From the NCBI GenBank assembly GCA_021397835.1, contig JAJFZO010000579.1, forward strand, positions 1,441,001 through 1,505,000: a stretch of DNA of 64,000 bases. The letters are read 5' to 3'. Shown here in pieces: positions 60,174-64,000 of the stretch. Position 1 is the stretch's first letter, and each line of letters starts with the position of its first letter. The position numbers and the translations under genes are program-made. The DNA comes from Moringa oleifera. Its lineage: Eukaryota > Streptophyta > Magnoliopsida > Brassicales > Moringaceae. The notes below the pieces were generated by a model. It made no database searches and was not told the DNA's origin. It saw nothing but the letters and a program-made list of their open reading frames with translations.

Positions 60174-60509
60174 ATGGCGACCAAGAGTAACTCACCTTCT
60201 TCGTCAACGCGTAAGTGTCTCTGCTCGCCGACGACCCACCCTGGCTCGTTCAGGTGCAGCGTACACAGAGGCTCAGGCAGAACCGCGACAAAATCAACCG
60301 CCCAAGTTGATCGGGCGGAGTCGAAGATGGTGGAGATGAGCGCGAGTACGACGTCGACAGCGCCGAAGGCGGAGATTGTCAAGACATTGCTGAAGCAGAT
60401 GATCGTGAAGCCATCGAGCCATTGGCTCCAGAGGAGGAGAGATTTTCAGCCGAGACCAACCAGATTTTACCTCTCCAACAGCGATAACCATGGCCTTGCA
60501 GTTTCTTAA
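60174..60509 (+). CDS. Small serine-rich plant protein
   Basis: An intronless gene of 111 aa. It has the conserved core of a plant small Ser-rich family: a Ser/Thr-rich N-terminus, then RKCLCSPTTHPGSFRCSVHR, which carries three Cys and one His, and a C-terminal part (KTLLKQMIVKPSSHWLQRRR DFQPRPTRF) that is basic. The Cys/His spacing could bind metal, but this is inference. No signal peptide or membrane span is seen. Function is not established; members I recall from Arabidopsis are annotated only as serine-rich protein-related. The ATG was chosen because it opens the family-like N-terminus and follows CATCAGTC leader sequence. Confidence 0.8.
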   Translation: MATKSNSPSSSTRKCLCSPTTHPGSFRCSVHRGSGRTATKSTAQVDRAESKMVEMSASTTSTAPKAEIVKTLLKQMIVKPSSHWLQRRRDFQPRPTRFYLSNSDNHGLAVS

Positions 60510-61335
60510 TCATCTTCGATCCTGTCTCTCTCTCTCTCAAGTAGGAGAGTTTCTGTGTACACTAATCAGACAGATCTGATGTGACCGATTCGAGTTTCTG
60601 TGACCATCCAAGTTTTACTAAGATGACGATGGGATCCTTTACCATGCATGAATATGAATTTTTTTTTTAAATATTTTGTTGATCGAAATTAATTATATTT
60701 ATTATTGTTATTATTATTAACACAATTTATGTTGCTTATATTTGTTATAAGCTTTAAAAATTAATTTTTGATATATAATTATATTTCTCATGTACAACTT
60801 TTAGTATTTAATTTATATATTAAATTAGTTTGTAATTATTAATTTGCACAATATAATTTTATCACAACAAATAAAATTATATTTTAAAGAAAAATTATTT
60901 TATCCAATTATATTATTTTACAATATAATTTGATGTTATAATTTCTCAAATTGCAATAAAATAAACACAAGCAATAATTAGTGAAATCTAACATAAATAA
61001 AATGCAAAAAAACACATGAAAAAGAATTTACATAAAAATATATAATCATTATTTATCTAAATACAAAAATTGTATATTAAATTTTGAAAAAATAAATAAA
61101 AACTATAACAATTAAATTTTATGCATGAAATATCATTTTAAATAATACAAACTTATTCAGCTCATAAGAACTCATAAAAATTCACGTTTTTCAACTCATT
61201 AGAGGAATAAGAGCAAAATTAATAATCATTTTATGTGGGAAGGGAAAAAATCTAAATTTTACATGTTAAAAAAATAAAAACATTTAAGGTCAAAAGAAAA
61301 AAAAACATTTAATATTTTATATGTTAAAATATTAA
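60510..61335. other. AT-rich intergenic
   Basis: The 3' UTR of the Ser-rich gene (with a short CT run near 60524), then AT-rich spacer up to the LINE. No gene. Confidence 0.5.
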
Positions 61336-63835
61336 AATGTTTTTTTTTTAAGAATATCTGGACTACATACCATCTTATGAAGATGTCATCGCCAACTCAT
61401 GGGGTCCAGCTTCGTGTATCTCCATCTCATGTTTTAAGAAGAAGAGGGCGGTATGTGGGTTGTCTTTGACACACTGTAATAAAACTGAAGTGTGCCATAT
61501 TCAATTGATAATCAGTGACTTGCAAAAGAAATTGACGGCTCTGTTGCTAGCGAGGGAGCCACACAGGTTTCATGATAATGTTGATGAATGTAAGAGGTAG
61601 CTCAGTAACCTTTATCAAAAGAAGGAAATTATGTGGAATTAGAGTCACGTTATATATGGTTAAGGGATGGGGAATATGAGCTAAAATTGGACTTCCTTAT
61701 GGCCATGTTAGACCAACCGAAGGTCTTCCTTAGGAAGATCCATTGTCACCTCATTTATTTTTGCTTTGTGCAGAGAAGGACTATCTTTGCTTATTAAATT
61801 GAAAATATGAGCTAAAATTCAGGGCATAGCTGTTGCCAAAAACAACTCAAAAATTTTTCATCTTTTCTTTGTAAATGACAGTCTTTTATTTTTGAAGGTT
61901 ACAATAGAGGACTATGAGGTCATATTGGATATCCTCAAGAAGTATGAGATGGCTTCATATCAACAAATTAACATGGATAAATCGAGCATCTTATTCAGCT
62001 CAAATATGGGAAACCAAACACGAACAACATTATAATATTACTGGGTGTCAACAAACCTTTACAAAAAGACCAACATCTAGGCTTTCCATTGCTTATAGGA
62101 CGGTCTAGAACGAATGAATTTGTCAAAATTAGAGACCACCGCATACAATTAAGGCTACAAAGCTAGAATAAGAATCCCAAGCTGGCCGAGAAGTTTTGAT
62201 CAGAGCCGTTATCCAAGCGAACCCTACCTATATGATGAGTTACTTCCAGCTGCCTAGAGGTTTAATCCACGAAATTCATATGTTGACAGGATACTGGTGG
62301 GTGACAAAGGCACTAATCACCAAATTCATTGAAAGATCGAGATTCTTTGCGTTTGTCTGAAAATGATGGGGGACTTAGGTTTCGAGACCTTGAATCATTT
62401 AATCTAGCCCTAATTGGTTGACAACGGTGGCAGATCATTTACGGTACCAGAGTCACTATATTTTAGGATTCTGCAAGACAAATATTTTCTATCTACAACC
62501 CTTTTATGGTCACAATAACAAGAAATGGTTCCATGTGTGGCTTAGTCTCCTAGCAAGTAGAGAAGTAATCAATCGAGGTGCAAGATAACGGAAAGGAGAC
62601 AGTCATCAGGTAGACATATGGCGAGATAGATGGCTTCCTGAAGTTTCAGATTTTCGAGTATCTCCTGGTCGTCTGTGGCTTCAACACGAATGTCAGTTAG
62701 CTATCTCATAGACTTCGCGTCAAGAGGATGGATCGAAGAATCTTTTTGTGAGCTTTTTACCTCTGTTGAAGCTGAAGCTATTCTCAAAATACCCTTAACC
62801 AAACACCACATGGAAGATTGCTTATATGGCCTGCTACAACGAATGGCCAATACTTAATTAGTTTGATCTGGTTTATTACAAGGCTCGTTAAATCTTAAAG
62901 AAGGTAAGGATCACCCCCTTAGATTCAGACTCAGAACATGGCATCTAATTTGGAAAGCGAAGCTGAATCCAGGCAGCGAGGTTTTTGCATGGTGAATAAT
63001 CCTGGACATTTTACCCAATGCAGAAAGACTTCGACGTCATGGTCTGAATACAGACAATCGCTGTTGTATCTGTGGTTGTCAAAATGAAACAGACGACCAT
63101 CTTTGCTTTGTTTGTCCTTTCTCCACCAAGGTATGGGTTGAACTTTAAATTGTTTTGGGAACAAACTCATTTGACTTACAAGCAGGAGATTACACAGATG
63201 GGAGCGGATCTTGAATAACATACAAGAAAAGAATACCTTGGAGCTGTTCCTAACTGCTTGTCGCCATACATGGTTTAATGGAAATAAGGTTCCTCATAAT
63301 TCTGCCATAAGCATCCTGTGGTGACAGCCAAAGAGGTTCGAAGGACCGTTGATGACCTCATGGAAGGGCAACAATGTCCAAGTGTAATCAGTAGACCTCT
63401 GGTGCCACCGGTGAGATGAATTCCACCTCCAGAAAGGCTTATGAAATCAATATTGATGCTGTTTTCTTCTCTTCTGCACGTAAGGCCAGCTTGGGGGCTG
63501 TTGTTCGTGATGCTTCTAGCACGCTACTATTAATAGCGCTTACTGCCATGGCTTCCATCATTTCACCTCTGCATGGCGAGTCAAGTGCCATTCGGTTTGG
63601 GTCTTTTAATAGCGCATCGCTGTGGCATCAAGAAGTTTGTATTTGAAAGTGATTGCCTTGTGGCCATCAGAGAAATGGGTCAAGGCTGCAATTCCTTCAT
63701 CTGTCATGACATTAATCATCTTGCATCTCCAAGCGACTATTGCAGGTGCTTGCATGGCCCAAGCTATTCCAATGAGCTAGGCCATAGGATAGCTCTTTAC
63801 CAATTATTATAGGGGATCAAAAGGTTTGGCTGTAT
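61336..63835 (+). mobile_element. Dead, internally deleted non-LTR retrotransposon (LINE)
   Basis: Fragments of a plant L1-type ORF2 occur in order but in several frames. About 61340-61660 is the pre-RT segment. At about 61715-61900 come the RT remnants (PLSP, LCAE-like and the FADD region, here FVND, so one catalytic Asp is lost) and LDILKKYEMASYQQINMDKS. At about 62340-62420 is NDGGLGFRDLESFNLAL. At about 62915-63150 is a zf-RVT segment (FRLRTWHLIWKAKLNPGSEV, CCICGCQNETDDHLCFVC). At about 63416-63650 is an RNase H-like tail (YEINIDAVFF, LGAVVRDASSTLL). The central RT core is missing and stops are frequent. It is 5'-truncated and cannot move by itself. Confidence 0.85.
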
Positions 63836-64000
63836 ATATTGCCTACCAATATTTGCAAGCTTGATGTTTCACTATAATCAATATAGCTTCTTTTTATCAA
63901 ATTAAAAATAGATTGTATTTTAACATAACCAAATAATATTTATTAACTTTTATGAAGAGATATGTGCATATTTTGTTGTTTTAATCTTTGATAATTTTAT

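Noticed and set aside
37859..60509. Biosynthetic or defence gene cluster
   Set aside because: Neighbouring genes (RING/UBP ligase, PPR, DUF247, membrane protein, Ser-rich protein) belong to unrelated families with no shared pathway.

Overview
This is a nuclear window from a dicot plant. The genes have GT-AG introns, plant-specific families, TATA boxes with CT-rich leaders, and very AT-rich intergenic DNA. The species cannot be named from sequence alone. From memory of Arabidopsis chromosome 1, the gene order resembles At1g80630 back to At1g80540: an LRR/RNI gene, S15, an unknown DLN-motif protein, acetylornithine aminotransferase (WIN1), an ERF, an F-box/LRR gene, a PPR gene and a membrane protein. 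The window therefore looks like an ordinary collinear block with local insertions (BRIZ-like, DUF247).

Layout. 0.5-1.7 kb: a broken LRR pseudogene (+). 3.7-7.9 kb: mitochondrial ribosomal protein S15 (-), five exons, one GC-AG intron. 7.8-11.1 kb: three tandem copies of a unit that includes the S15 start codon and promoter, with two foldback AT-rich elements inserted. 14.76-19.17 kb: a nuclear EAR/DLN-motif protein (+). 20.57-25.20 kb: acetylornithine aminotransferase of arginine synthesis (+). 28.58-29.52 kb: an ERF with an EAR-type tail (+), followed by a 149-bp tandem duplication. 34.1-35.5 kb: an F-box/LRR gene (-) with a probable 5' UTR intron. 37.9-47.2 kb: a 12-exon BRIZ-type RING/ZnF-UBP ubiquitin ligase (-), with a strong inverted repeat in intron 5. 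48.4-49.8 kb: an intronless PPR gene (+). 50.9-52.7 kb: a DUF247 gene (+). 53.4-57.6 kb: a nine-exon multi-pass membrane protein (+). 60.2-60.5 kb: a small Ser-rich protein (+). 61.3-63.8 kb: a dead, internally deleted LINE (+).

The genes do not form one pathway. They are unrelated housekeeping and regulatory genes (organelle translation, arginine synthesis, ubiquitin ligases, RNA processing, transcriptional repression). No CRISPR, secondary-metabolite cluster or complete transposon was seen. The least ordinary signals are the triplicated S15 promoter/start region, the family of about 500-bp palindromic AT-rich elements, the BRIZ intron hairpin, the palindromic GATCATGTGGTCAC repeats, and the GC-AG intron. 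Exon borders were placed by eye from splice consensus, reading-frame continuity and protein family resemblance.
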